In this document: positions 36,611 to 46,120 of the stretch, piece by piece
Numbering within the stretch: the first letter of the stretch is position 1
How the letters are laid out: every line of letters begins with the position of its first letter
Assembly (NCBI RefSeq): GCF_011303555.1
Contig: NZ_CP049868.1
Location: 5,766,001 to 5,830,000, forward strand
Direction: 5' to 3'
Origin: Pedobacter sp. HDW13
GTDB lineage: Bacteria > Bacteroidota > Bacteroidia > Sphingobacteriales > Sphingobacteriaceae
Length of the DNA: 64,000 nt
The notes under the pieces: generated by a model
The model's input: the letters and a program-made list of their open reading frames with translations, nothing else
Databases searched by the model: none
What the model was told of the DNA's origin: nothing
Made by a program: the position numbers and the translations under genes

Positions 36611-38764
36611 ATGGAAGAAATTTCGAGACGCCATTTCATTAAAAGTGCAGGTACTGCAGGCTTTGCAATTTGGTTAGGTTTATCGGCAAAAGGAAATCCA
36701 TTAATGGCGATGGACATTGCTTCAGCTAATTTTAGTCCTTACATCCTGATCGAATCCAGCGGACTGATTACCATTTTCAATACCAAACCGGAAATGGGTC
36801 AGGGAACGCTGCAATCTTTTCCGGCATTAATTGCCGAAGAGCTCGAAGTTTCCATGGATCAGATCATTATCAAACAATCGAATGGCGAAAAAGTGCTTGG
36901 AGGTGGGCAAAGTGCCGGCGGAAGTGCATCAATCCGCACCAACTATCTGCCCATGCGTAAAGTAGGTGCGGCAGCCAAAGAAGTACTGATTATCGCTGCC
37001 AGCAGGATTTGGGGAGTTGATGCTGCTGAATGTTATGCCGAAAACGGAACAGTAATTCATAAAGCCAGTAAAAAAACACTTCCATACGGTAAACTGATTG
37101 AGGAAGCCTCGAAAATAGAATTACCTAAAAATCCTAAACTAAAAGATCCGAAAGATTTTAAAATTTTAGGAAAAGCAACCAAAAGGCAGGATATCCCACT
37201 TAAAACCAATGGAAAGGCTGGCTTTGGTATTGATGTAAAGCTACCGTGTATGTTGTATGCTGTGGTAGAAAGAAGTCAGGTTTTTGGGGCCACTTTAAAA
37301 AGTTACGATGCTACAGCGGTGATGAAAATTGCAGGTATTAAAAAAGTTGGACCGATAGAGCGTATTGTTGGAAAATACAAATATAAAGGCATAGCCATTA
37401 TCGGGAACAGCTATTGGACGGTTAGCCAGGCGCGTAAAAAGTTGAAAGTAGTTTGGGAAAACAATGGCCACGAAACGTTTAACACCGTTGATTATGAAAA
37501 CCATTTGCGCAAACTGGCTGCAGAACCTGGTGTAACGGGCAAAAATATCGGTTCGGTTGAAACGGTGCAGATTTCGCCCGAAAATACCTTCGAGGCTTTT
37601 TACGAAACCCCTATGGTGGCGCATCATACCTTGGAACCCATGAACTGTACAGCCCATGTGCAAGGCGATAAACTGGAAATATGGACATCGACCCAGGTAG
37701 CCAGTGCTATGACAGGAAGCGGTGCGAACGATTTACCCAAACAAGTGGGCTTTGCACCCGAAAACGTGAAGCTAAACAACCAGTTTATAGGTGGTGGCTT
37801 TGGGCGCAGATTGTATTTCGATTATATTGTTGAAGCTGTAAATGTGGCCAAACTGGTTGATGTACCGGTAAAGCTAATCTGGTCGAGAGAAGATACCACC
37901 ACACAGGGACCATTTAGGCCAATGACTTTTTCGAAACTTTCGGCAGGCTTTTCTACCGATGGAAAACTGAGCACCTTTCAGCACAAGGTAATCAGCCCAT
38001 CTTATTTTGAATCGATGCAGGCCAATTTCGACCGTACAAAAGTGGATAGCATTATGATGGAAGGGATTGCTGAGCAGGCTTACGAAATCCCCAATTTAAA
38101 AACTACTTACGTTAGGGCCGACCTACATATTCCCGTAGCTGCATGGCGTTCGGTTACCAGTTCTACGCTAGCTTTTGCACATGAGGGTTTTATTGATGAA
38201 CTGGCCTATAAAGCCAAAAAAGACCCGATGGATTTTCGGCTGGAGATGCTCACTAAACCTTCCGATACTAAAAAAGTGCTGCTTAAACTAAAAGAAGTAT
38301 CCAACTGGGAACAAAAACTACCTCAGGGTAAAGGTCGTGGTGTTGCCGTATGGGATTTTTTCGCCGGCCTCGCCGGACAGGTAGTCGAAGTAACCCATCA
38401 CCCCGATAAAACCATTAGCATTGATAAGGTGATTGCCGTTATTGATCTCGGAGCGGTGGTGAACGCAGATAATGTTAAAAACCAGATAGAAGGAGCCATC
38501 ATCATGGCGCTGGGTGCTGCAATTAAACCCGGTATTACCTTTAAAGATGGTAAAACGGTAGAACAAAACTTTTACGATAATCCGCTGGTGCGTATTAATG
38601 AAGCGCCTGCTGTTGAAGTGCATATACTGGCCGATGGCGGAAAAGTGAAAGGTGTTGGCGAACCGGGCTTACCTCCTTTTGCCCCTGCCCTTGCCAATGC
38701 CATTTTTGCTGCCAGCGGAACCCGGTTTAGAAAAATGCCTTTTGAGCTAAAAACAGTAGAATAA
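36611..38764 (+). CDS. molybdopterin-binding large subunit of isoquinoline 1-oxidoreductase-type hydroxylase
   Basis: The 717-residue protein begins with a twin-arginine signal (ISRRHFIKSAGTAGFAIWLG), so the cofactor-loaded enzyme is exported folded. The molybdopterin-binding segments include FNTKPEMGQGTLQSFPALIA, QFIGGGFGRRLYFDY and AAWRSVTSSTLAFAHEGFID. VGEPGLPPFAPALANAIFAA near the end carries the catalytic Glu. This single-chain form is typical of the isoquinoline oxidoreductase/membrane aldehyde dehydrogenase group, which hydroxylates N-heterocycles or oxidises aldehydes. The real substrate is unknown. Confidence 0.88.
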   Translation: MEEISRRHFIKSAGTAGFAIWLGLSAKGNPLMAMDIASANFSPYILIESSGLITIFNTKPEMGQGTLQSFPALIAEELEVSMDQIIIKQSNGEKVLGGGQSAGGSASIRTNYLPMRKVGAAAKEVLIIAASRIWGVDAAECYAENGTVIHKASKKTLPYGKLIEEASKIELPKNPKLKDPKDFKILGKATKRQDIPLKTNGKAGFGIDVKLPCMLYAVVERSQVFGATLKSYDATAVMKIAGIKKVGPIERIVGKYKYKGIAIIGNSYWTVSQARKKLKVVWENNGHETFNTVDYENHLRKLAAEPGVTGKNIGSVETVQISPENTFEAFYETPMVAHHTLEPMNCTAHVQGDKLEIWTSTQVASAMTGSGANDLPKQVGFAPENVKLNNQFIGGGFGRRLYFDYIVEAVNVAKLVDVPVKLIWSREDTTTQGPFRPMTFSKLSAGFSTDGKLSTFQHKVISPSYFESMQANFDRTKVDSIMMEGIAEQAYEIPNLKTTYVRADLHIPVAAWRSVTSSTLAFAHEGFIDELAYKAKKDPMDFRLEMLTKPSDTKKVLLKLKEVSNWEQKLPQGKGRGVAVWDFFAGLAGQVVEVTHHPDKTISIDKVIAVIDLGAVVNADNVKNQIEGAIIMALGAAIKPGITFKDGKTVEQNFYDNPLVRINEAPAVEVHILADGGKVKGVGEPGLPPFAPALANAIFAASGTRFRKMPFELKTVE

Positions 38765-38820
38765 ATATAAAATGGTGTAATGCTGATTGGCATTTGTATC
38801 AAAGGCTTTGCCATTACTTG

Positions 38821-38917
38821 TTTCGATTGGTGAGGATACCAACCGATAGGATGAGCTACTGGTTGGTGTCTCCACCAACCAGCAAAATTAGTTTTAGCGA
38901 CACCAGCCAATAGCAAT
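38821..38917. repeat. REP-like palindromic repeats, second cluster
   Basis: One unit (GGTGAGGATACCAACCGATA, 38829-38848) is followed by an inverted palindrome, ctggttggtg-tctc-caccaaccag (38859-38882), and a degraded third copy (gacaccagccaatag). It is the same family as at 8173-8345. It lies between the convergent hydroxylase operon and GH95 gene and could also serve as their terminator. Confidence 0.65.
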
Positions 38918-38921
38918 ATAA

Positions 38922-41324
38922 CTAGTCAAATTTCAGGGTATAGCTTTTATTCGCTACGGTATTCATCTCTTTTAATTTACCATTATACATCACTTTACAG
39001 TTACCACCTTTACGGGAAAGCATAATGGCGCTTGTTAATTTTCCGTCTTTCCAGGTCATATTCACCACAAAATTACCTCTGGCTACGAAACCTTTAACAG
39101 CCCCGGTTTTCCATTCAACAGGCAATGCGGGCAATAATTCAATGTAGTTCTGATGGCTTTGCAAGAGCATTTCGGCTATACCTGCCCCACCGCCAAAGTT
39201 TCCATCAATTTGAAAAGGTGGATGAGCGCCAAACAAATTGGCATATATACCGCCGCCGCCATATTTAATGGCCGCATCTTTACCAACAAAACGCATCAGT
39301 TTTTTTACGGCATCGTAAGCCCGCTCGGCATTTTGCATCCTGGCCCATAAGTTTATCCGCCAGGTAATGGCCCAGCCTGTACCTTCGTTTGTGCGTAGTT
39401 CAAGCGACTTACGTACAGCATCGGCCAGTTTTGGTGTTTCGGAAGTCGTAATGCTGTAACCCGGATACGCTGAAAACAGGTGTGATAAATGCCTGTGGTG
39501 CGGTTCGCGATCTTCCCAATCATGATACCACTCCTGCAGGTTTCCTTTTTTACCCACCTGATAAGGATAAAGTTTAGCCATGGCCTGCTTCACTTTGGTT
39601 TGGAAGGCTTCGTCTACTTTTAATACCGCAGCTGTTTTTAGATAGTCGGTAAACAACTCCCTGATCATGGCCAAATCGGCAGTACTGCCGTATAAGGTCT
39701 GGCCTACATAACCTTTATCGGTTATATAAACATTCTCGGGCGAAGTTGAAGGTGCGGTTACCAGGTAGCCTTTTTTATCGGCAGTTAAAAAATCGAGGCA
39801 AAACTGCGCCGAACCTCTTATTAAAGGGTAAGCCTGTTGTTTTAAAAATTGCTGATCGCCAGTAAAGGCATAATGCTCCCATAAATGAGTGCTTAACCAG
39901 GTGCCACCCATTGTCCAGTTGGCCCAGCAAGGATCGCCCTCACCACTATCGCCTACAGGGTTAGTCATGGCCCACATGCTGCTGTTGTGGTGACATACCC
40001 AGCCCCCTGCATTATAAAAATTCTTTGCCGTAAGGGCACCGGGGCCGGCCAAACGACCAATAAAATCTAACAAAGGTTGGTGCATTTCGGGTAAGTTAGC
40101 TGCTTCGGCGCCCCAATAATTCATTTGTGCATTAATATTAGTGGTATAATTGCTGCTCCATGGTGGGCGTACCGATTCGTTCCAGATGCCTTGTAAATTA
40201 GCGGGCAATCCACCCAGGCGCGATGAACTGATTAACAAATACCGGCTGTACTGATAAAATAAAGCGATTAAACTGTTATCGGTTTTACCTGAGGCAAAAC
40301 GGTTAAGGCGGTCTATAGTGCTTAATTTTTCGTTTTCGGTATCGCCGAGTTGTAGCGATACCCGGTCAAAATATTTCCTGAAATCGACCTGATGTGCAGT
40401 TTTTAAGCTTTCGTAATTGCGGTTGGCTACGTTTTTAAGGTAAGCTGCCGCTATCGCATTTTCGGCCTTGCCTGCTGTACCCGGATTCTTGTCAACCCCA
40501 TTGTAACTGGTAGCCATTGATAGTGCTAAAACCACTTCAGTTGCGCCTTTAATGCTTAAAGTACTGTCTTTCAAAACCTGTTTACCGTCAGTTTTTAGCA
40601 CTTTCAGCATCGAAACAAAGCGCATGGCATTTACAGTATCGTTTACTACAGCATTGGCAATATTGCCGCGATAATTGGGTTCAGTGTGCACCGGAGCCCA
40701 GCCTTTAAGCAACAGCATACCTTGTTTAACCAAACTTTTGGCCAATAGTTTACTATCGAAATTACAGGTGAAATTAAGTTTATCTTTACCGGAAGCGGTT
40801 AGCCTAAAAATAATAAGCTGTTGCGGATGCGAAGCAAAAGATTCGCGTGTATAGGTGGTCTGATTCGACTGATAACTAACTTTCGACACCGCGTTCTGAA
40901 TATCGAGCTCCCTCCTGTAATTGGATACCTGGCCGGTGTTGGCAAAATTAAAAAACAGGTTGCCCAGGGGCATAAAAGCTTCAGAGTATGGTCCCTGCAT
41001 AAAATGTACCAGCGAATCGGCCTTTTTATAATCTTCGGCAAACAATGCTTCCCTTACCGGAGCCAGGTAATTTTTAGCATTGGGATTGATTTTCGAAGCA
41101 TCAATCGGCCCACCCGACCATAATGTGGCCTCATTAAGCGAAATCTGCTCTTTATCAATACCGCCATAAACCATCGCACCTAAGCGGCCATTACCAAGCG
41201 GTAAAGCTTCTTCAAACTGTGTGGCGGGCTTGGTGTACCAGAGCTTAAGGGCATTATTTTGCTGTGCATTAACGATTAGGCATACACTCACATAAAGTAA
41301 AGTCAATAAAAATCTCATTTTCAT
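38922..41324 (-). CDS. GH95 alpha-L-fucosidase
   Basis: The 800-residue protein starts with a signal peptide (RFLLTLLYVSVCLIVNAQ). It then gives the GH95 opening LKLWYTKPATQFEEALPLGN, with GRLGAMVYGGIDKEQISLNE next. SSRLGGLPANLQGIWNESVR, NYTTNINAQMNYWGAEAANL and GWAITWRINLWARM are further family landmarks, including the catalytic Asn/Asp-rich region. GH95 enzymes are inverting alpha-1,2-L-fucosidases, although some are alpha-galactosidases. It is the last gene of the PUL1 cluster and is periplasmic. Confidence 0.88.
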   Translation of the reverse strand: MKMRFLLTLLYVSVCLIVNAQQNNALKLWYTKPATQFEEALPLGNGRLGAMVYGGIDKEQISLNEATLWSGGPIDASKINPNAKNYLAPVREALFAEDYKKADSLVHFMQGPYSEAFMPLGNLFFNFANTGQVSNYRRELDIQNAVSKVSYQSNQTTYTRESFASHPQQLIIFRLTASGKDKLNFTCNFDSKLLAKSLVKQGMLLLKGWAPVHTEPNYRGNIANAVVNDTVNAMRFVSMLKVLKTDGKQVLKDSTLSIKGATEVVLALSMATSYNGVDKNPGTAGKAENAIAAAYLKNVANRNYESLKTAHQVDFRKYFDRVSLQLGDTENEKLSTIDRLNRFASGKTDNSLIALFYQYSRYLLISSSRLGGLPANLQGIWNESVRPPWSSNYTTNINAQMNYWGAEAANLPEMHQPLLDFIGRLAGPGALTAKNFYNAGGWVCHHNSSMWAMTNPVGDSGEGDPCWANWTMGGTWLSTHLWEHYAFTGDQQFLKQQAYPLIRGSAQFCLDFLTADKKGYLVTAPSTSPENVYITDKGYVGQTLYGSTADLAMIRELFTDYLKTAAVLKVDEAFQTKVKQAMAKLYPYQVGKKGNLQEWYHDWEDREPHHRHLSHLFSAYPGYSITTSETPKLADAVRKSLELRTNEGTGWAITWRINLWARMQNAERAYDAVKKLMRFVGKDAAIKYGGGGIYANLFGAHPPFQIDGNFGGGAGIAEMLLQSHQNYIELLPALPVEWKTGAVKGFVARGNFVVNMTWKDGKLTSAIMLSRKGGNCKVMYNGKLKEMNTVANKSYTLKFD

Positions 41325-41405
41325 TTGGTTAGTTTATAGGAACTGGAAGTAAATTAAACAAAAAACCAGGCTTTAATCATCAATTGTTTTGGCAAAATCC
41401 TAAAC

Positions 41406-43238
41406 TTAATTATCATGCTTGCCTAATTCGCTGTTTACAGGTATATCAAACTTAATATCAGATTTGATATCTGCCTTAACCATATCTTTCAATTGTATTG
41501 TTGGTTTTACGTTGCCAAACTGGTTTCCTTTAATTAGTACGCCGCTACAACCCCAAAAATTTAGCGCAGCACGCACTTTACCTGCTGGCATAAAATCAGA
41601 TTTTTCTATCTTGTTATTAATAAAACTCAGTCCTTTTGTACTTTTTGCCGATAAAACCGGATAGTCGTACTGCTTGAAAGTATTATTTTCGATCCTGATG
41701 TTGCGGTGCACATAATAATTCTTAACCCACTCGCTGTTTTCGGGATTGATTTTAATGGCGTAATTATCAGACCCACTATTAAAACCACATTCTATAAACT
41801 GGTTATTGCGGATGGTTACATCTGCTACCGGGCCCGATTCGTACCAGCCCATGGCATCATTTTCGATCAGGATAGCATGCATGCCTGTACGGTAATACAC
41901 GTTATTTTCAATGAGTACCTTGCGCCGCGTAGTAATTAAGGTTCCGCGCGAAATGGTGCCTTCAAACCTACAATTGGTAATTTTTACGGCTGGTGTCCAG
42001 GTTACATTTTCTAAAGCGTCGCCCACTTTTAATTCTGTAGGAAAAGGTTTATCGAGCTCTACGAGCATTTCGCGTGCTGAGATTAATTTAGCTGTTTTAA
42101 CTACACCTTGCGCAAAAATCTGTAGGGCGGCACTGTGTAAATAAGCCACGGTATCACCAGGTACAAAAGCATTAAAGCCATAAGTTTGGTGGTGCATAAA
42201 TTTTAGCTTTAAGACATTGGGCGATACAATTTCACTTACTTTTAAATGTGTTCCGTGCACATTAACCGGATCATCGTGCATGCCATTATACCGGCAATTA
42301 TTAAGCGTAATCTGCCCTTTGCAACCCGAAAAGTGCATGCCATCGGCCGATGAAGCAATTACACGACCGCTACCCGGCTCTGGTGCTACGGCAACATTAT
42401 CGTAATGCAGGTTTTCGCAAAATTGCGATACAATGCCTAAACCATGCATCGAATACATATTAACGTTTTGCAAACTGATGTTTTTAGAATGGTTGTTAAA
42501 TGCGCCCACATAATCGCGGTAACGGTCCCTAACCGTCAGCACATCGCCAGGCTGCGCTTTAAACCTTGAAAAGTTACCAGTAAATTTCACTGTTGATGAT
42601 GACACCTGTTCGGCTTTGCTTTTGGCAAAAACATCCCAGTTGCTGTAAAACAAGGTACCAGCCGTTGGCCTTACCAATACGGCATGATGGTTTTTGGTAA
42701 TCCACTTTTCGCCATACCACTCCAGCTGGCCGTTAATAATCGCAAATTTGCTGTCAGGATGTACTTTAACGGTAACCGATGTTGGAGTAATTTCCTGCAA
42801 GGTCATTTCCGACATCCCTGGTCTTTCGTAATTAACCGAAAGGTTTTGAATGCGGATGTTTTCGCTGCCATCAATTACCCAGGTAATCATTTTACCATGA
42901 AATACAAAAACAGAACCGTTGCCTTCCAGAGTCAGGTTTTTTAAATCTTTCAGATATAAACCCACCCTTTGCTTCTTTACCGGAAATTCTACTTCCGACG
43001 AGCTGTTTGAAATATAATAATGGCTTTCTACAGCACTGTCGGGCCAGAAATCGTATCTTCCTTTGGGGAAATTTAACACGGTATTGGTTTGGCTTTTTGC
43101 TACTTCAATTGCCTTTTGCACACTTGCAGTAGCATCGGCAAAACTGTTGGGCTGGGCACCAAACCGGGTAACATCAATGGTTTGGGCATAGAGCTGATGC
43201 CCTACGCAGCATAGTAAGAAGAAAATATATTTTTTCAT
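41406..43238 (-). CDS. GH110-type alpha-1,3-galactosidase
   Basis: The 610-residue exported protein (signal KKYIFFLLCCVGHQLYAQ) is a right-handed beta-helix. The N-terminus, TIDVTRFGAQPNSFADATAS and LNFPKGRYDFWPD, matches the GH110 exo-alpha-1,3-galactosidases of Bacteroides. Later segments include YNGMHDDPVNVHGTHLKV and GTLITTRRKVLIENN. Length is close to the family norm of about 600. It removes terminal alpha-1,3-linked galactose, as on blood-group-B or linear alpha-Gal glycans. It sits between GH95 and GH35 genes in PUL1. Confidence 0.82.
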   Translation of the reverse strand: MKKYIFFLLCCVGHQLYAQTIDVTRFGAQPNSFADATASVQKAIEVAKSQTNTVLNFPKGRYDFWPDSAVESHYYISNSSSEVEFPVKKQRVGLYLKDLKNLTLEGNGSVFVFHGKMITWVIDGSENIRIQNLSVNYERPGMSEMTLQEITPTSVTVKVHPDSKFAIINGQLEWYGEKWITKNHHAVLVRPTAGTLFYSNWDVFAKSKAEQVSSSTVKFTGNFSRFKAQPGDVLTVRDRYRDYVGAFNNHSKNISLQNVNMYSMHGLGIVSQFCENLHYDNVAVAPEPGSGRVIASSADGMHFSGCKGQITLNNCRYNGMHDDPVNVHGTHLKVSEIVSPNVLKLKFMHHQTYGFNAFVPGDTVAYLHSAALQIFAQGVVKTAKLISAREMLVELDKPFPTELKVGDALENVTWTPAVKITNCRFEGTISRGTLITTRRKVLIENNVYYRTGMHAILIENDAMGWYESGPVADVTIRNNQFIECGFNSGSDNYAIKINPENSEWVKNYYVHRNIRIENNTFKQYDYPVLSAKSTKGLSFINNKIEKSDFMPAGKVRAALNFWGCSGVLIKGNQFGNVKPTIQLKDMVKADIKSDIKFDIPVNSELGKHDN

Positions 43239-43295
43239 CGTGCGTGGTTATAAATATAGCTTTAATCAATTAATAAAGCATCTTTACAGCAGAGA

Positions 43296-45545
43296 TTAAT
43301 GCTTCAAATTTATAATAGTTTGATACTGTGGAACCGCAGTAATCGAAACAAAGCTTGTTCCTTTGGCTTTTATTTCCTGTACTTTATCTACTGCTACACC
43401 TGTCGTTTTATCGTCCCAATCTTTTAAATTAAGGCTAAAGCTGCCTTTTTTCCAAAACCTTTGGAGGCTGATTTGCCAGGTTTCGCCATTAAACAGGTTA
43501 TCGGTTTTAACTAGTCCTTGCTGAACCAGATCGCAATCATTGCCCAGATAATTTACATTTAAAATAATATCATTTACATTTTTAGGTAGTGTAGGGTTCA
43601 AAGTAACTTCGGCTGTTTTATTGCCTGGATATTTAACTTCTACTTGTGGCTTATAAACTGGCGACTGCCAACGATAGGTATCGAAAAGCGTGCTGGTAGT
43701 TTTTGCTGTAACCGCGCTAAAAACCTGCAAACCTTTGGGGTAAACCATTAAATCGAACACTGGTTTGCTTAACTGTTGTAATGTAACCTGGTCTTTTTGC
43801 ACCAAAACATCGGCCTGAGTAATTAGCAGTGCATCTTGCCCCTTAAGTTTGGTACGCCAGGCATTTTCGGCCTGCGAGGTGGTAATAAACACCACATTAA
43901 TCTGGTTTCCATCTACATCAGCAAAACTACAATCGGTGCGACTGCCTGCTTCGAGCTGTAACTGATTAGCGGCTTGGGTAACTTTCCAACCTGTAATATC
44001 TTTGCTTTTCAGCGTACGGGTATCAATTGCCAGCTGGGGATTTACACCGTTTAGACGCTTAAAAAACAAGGTAATATTTTTATCATTTACAAGTTTAGCG
44101 AAAGGCTGTGCAGTGGCATATTTAATTAAAGCCGAGCCCACTTTTAAATTAAATGGCAAAATGGCCGTAGTTTGTCCTTTCAGCAATAACGCCGGGAAAT
44201 GAATGGTTTCGTTGGCTAAATTAACCTGCATCGAAACCGTTTTATCGGGCATGGTTATGCGCGCCTGTGTGTTGCCTAAAAAGAGAAAGCCGCTGTTACC
44301 ACTGGCCCTGGCCACATACCTTAAATCGCTGGTATTTTTTTCATCCCGTACCCGATTTTCGGGTTCGTAAACCTGCATAGGCGCCAGTTCAGTACCGAAA
44401 TCGTTAATAAAAGTATGCAATACCTTAAGCTGTTTGTACGAAGGTCTGATCAAGCCAAATTCGTCAATAGGAGACTGAAAATCGTAACTTTCAGGATAAC
44501 CGGGTTCTTTTAATCCGGGTGTTTGGGTACCGCCATGAAACATATAATACCCCACCAGGTTCATTCCGCGACCTATCTGATTTTGCAAATGTGCCGCCAC
44601 AACTTCTGGCGCAACTACAAAACGGTTGCGGTAAGTCATTTGGCTACCAGCGCCCTGCTCGCATAATCCTCTCGGAAATTTATTTACATCGTAAAAAACT
44701 TTGCCCAAAGCATCAGTCATGATCCATTGGTCGTTACCATACAAAAAGTCTTTGGTGGCTACTCCTCCGGCCCTTTCCCAACCCCTGTAAGCATAAGAAC
44801 CCTGCAAAGGAATTACTTCCATTTTGCTATCGTCGAACACAGTATTGGCCGTTACACTCCAGTAAACCGGATTAATTTGTGCTTTTTGAGCCATTTCTTT
44901 CAATGTACTGATATGTGCGGCCTGTCCGCTGGCATATTCATTTTCTAACTGTGTACCTATAATCGGCCCACCAGCTGCAAAAAACAAATCTTTGGTTTGT
45001 TGTGCAATCTGGTTAAACAAAACAGCCGATTCTTTCAGATACTCGGGGTTATTACTCCTATGTCCTTTAAGCTTTTGTATCCATTCCGGATAACCGCCAT
45101 TTAATTGCTCACCATGGCTCCAGGGTCCAATCCGTAACCACACATACAGACCGTGTTTCTGGCAAAGTTGAATAAATTGACGTAGATCGCGGTTTCCTTT
45201 CCAGTCCCATACGCCTTTCTCTCTTTCATGCTCGTTCCAAAAAACGTAGGTAGCCACAATGGATAAGCCTCCGCTTTTCATCTTTAAAATTTCTGTTTCC
45301 CAATCTTCGGGCCTTACTCGGTTATAGTGTAGTTCGCCCATCATCGGAAACCAGGGCTTGTCGTTTTTAGTGAAGTATTGATTGTTTACGCCCAGCTTTG
45401 TACCGGCTGGGTTTGTGCCCAACATTGGGATATTATCGCGTTTGGGTGTTGTTGCGTTTTTGATGTTAATCTGGTAAACCTGTGCTTGTAAAACGGTTAC
45501 AAAGAGCATAAGTAAGCCAAATAAAAATGTTCTAAACATAATCAT
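43296..45545 (-). CDS. GH35 beta-galactosidase
   Basis: From the ATG at 45545 the product has 749 residues with a signal peptide (MFRTFLFGLLMLFVTVLQAQ). The frame is open to 45605, but the extra codons precede the signal. The GH35 catalytic barrel is clear: PWFPMMGELHYNRVRPEDWE, IVATYVFWNEHEREKGVWDW and WLRIGPWSHGEQLNGGYPEW. IIGTQLENEYASG holds the acid/base glutamate. It should release beta-linked galactose from oligosaccharides in the periplasm. It is the first glycosidase gene after the SusCD pair. Confidence 0.88.
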   Translation of the reverse strand: MIMFRTFLFGLLMLFVTVLQAQVYQINIKNATTPKRDNIPMLGTNPAGTKLGVNNQYFTKNDKPWFPMMGELHYNRVRPEDWETEILKMKSGGLSIVATYVFWNEHEREKGVWDWKGNRDLRQFIQLCQKHGLYVWLRIGPWSHGEQLNGGYPEWIQKLKGHRSNNPEYLKESAVLFNQIAQQTKDLFFAAGGPIIGTQLENEYASGQAAHISTLKEMAQKAQINPVYWSVTANTVFDDSKMEVIPLQGSYAYRGWERAGGVATKDFLYGNDQWIMTDALGKVFYDVNKFPRGLCEQGAGSQMTYRNRFVVAPEVVAAHLQNQIGRGMNLVGYYMFHGGTQTPGLKEPGYPESYDFQSPIDEFGLIRPSYKQLKVLHTFINDFGTELAPMQVYEPENRVRDEKNTSDLRYVARASGNSGFLFLGNTQARITMPDKTVSMQVNLANETIHFPALLLKGQTTAILPFNLKVGSALIKYATAQPFAKLVNDKNITLFFKRLNGVNPQLAIDTRTLKSKDITGWKVTQAANQLQLEAGSRTDCSFADVDGNQINVVFITTSQAENAWRTKLKGQDALLITQADVLVQKDQVTLQQLSKPVFDLMVYPKGLQVFSAVTAKTTSTLFDTYRWQSPVYKPQVEVKYPGNKTAEVTLNPTLPKNVNDIILNVNYLGNDCDLVQQGLVKTDNLFNGETWQISLQRFWKKGSFSLNLKDWDDKTTGVAVDKVQEIKAKGTSFVSITAVPQYQTIINLKH

Positions 45546-45571
45546 CTTAATTAATTTCAAATGTGTGTGTG

Positions 45572-45603
45572 AAAAAAGAGCCGTTAAAAATTTTAACGGC
45601 TCC
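45572..45603 (-). terminator. hairpin terminator between lipoprotein and GH35 genes
   Basis: On the minus strand a perfect 12-bp stem (gagccgttaaaa / ttttaacggctc) is followed by six T residues. It lies 22 bases after the lipoprotein stop and before GH35. It would reduce transcription of the enzymes relative to SusCD. Confidence 0.8.
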
Positions 45604-45624
45604 AAACTAAACCAACTTAACTAA

Positions 45625-46104
45625 CTAATTATTTGTAAATGAGGTTATATTAATGGTCCATACCCGGCTTGCGCCGTTTGCTGCAGTTACTACATATTTA
45701 AGCTGCTTTGTTGCATCAGTAGGATCGCCAAGTGTAGGCGTTCCGCCTGTTGGTGAAATACTTGCTGCAGTAGAGATATTCATATAAAACCACAGTTTAC
45801 TTTGCACTACTTTGGCTTTCTCGGCAGCTGTAAACTGGCCATTCGCAGCGGGCACAGTTATTTGTACGTTTATTGTCGAATTTGCCTGGTCGATTTGTTG
45901 TGCCAATCCCAACTTTTGATAAGCTACAATGGGCTGCCCGTTCATGGTTTGCGTACCATTAAAGCGGTGCTCAACATTTACGAGTGTAATTTCGTTGGTA
46001 TCAAATACCGCGTAATCAGTTAGTCCCTTTTTTAAACAAGAAGACAACAAACCCAATGATAAGATCATCATCAGTAAGGATATATGTTTTATTTTTAGTT
46101 TCAT
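45625..46104 (-). CDS. small SusCD-linked lipoprotein (DUF5018-like)
   Basis: From the ATG at 46104 the protein has 159 residues with a lipoprotein signal (HISLLMMILSLGLLSSCLKK). The frame is open to 46155, but that would place 17 charged residues before the signal and overlap susD. The body is beta-rich with a single domain, ending RVWTINITSFTNN. It resembles the DUF5018-type lipoproteins found after SusD in Bacteroidetes glycan loci; they may act as surface glycan-binding proteins. The assignment is by position and general look. Confidence 0.6.
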   Translation of the reverse strand: MKLKIKHISLLMMILSLGLLSSCLKKGLTDYAVFDTNEITLVNVEHRFNGTQTMNGQPIVAYQKLGLAQQIDQANSTINVQITVPAANGQFTAAEKAKVVQSKLWFYMNISTAASISPTGGTPTLGDPTDATKQLKYVVTAANGASRVWTINITSFTNN

Positions 46105-46120
46105 GATTTTTACTTTAAGG

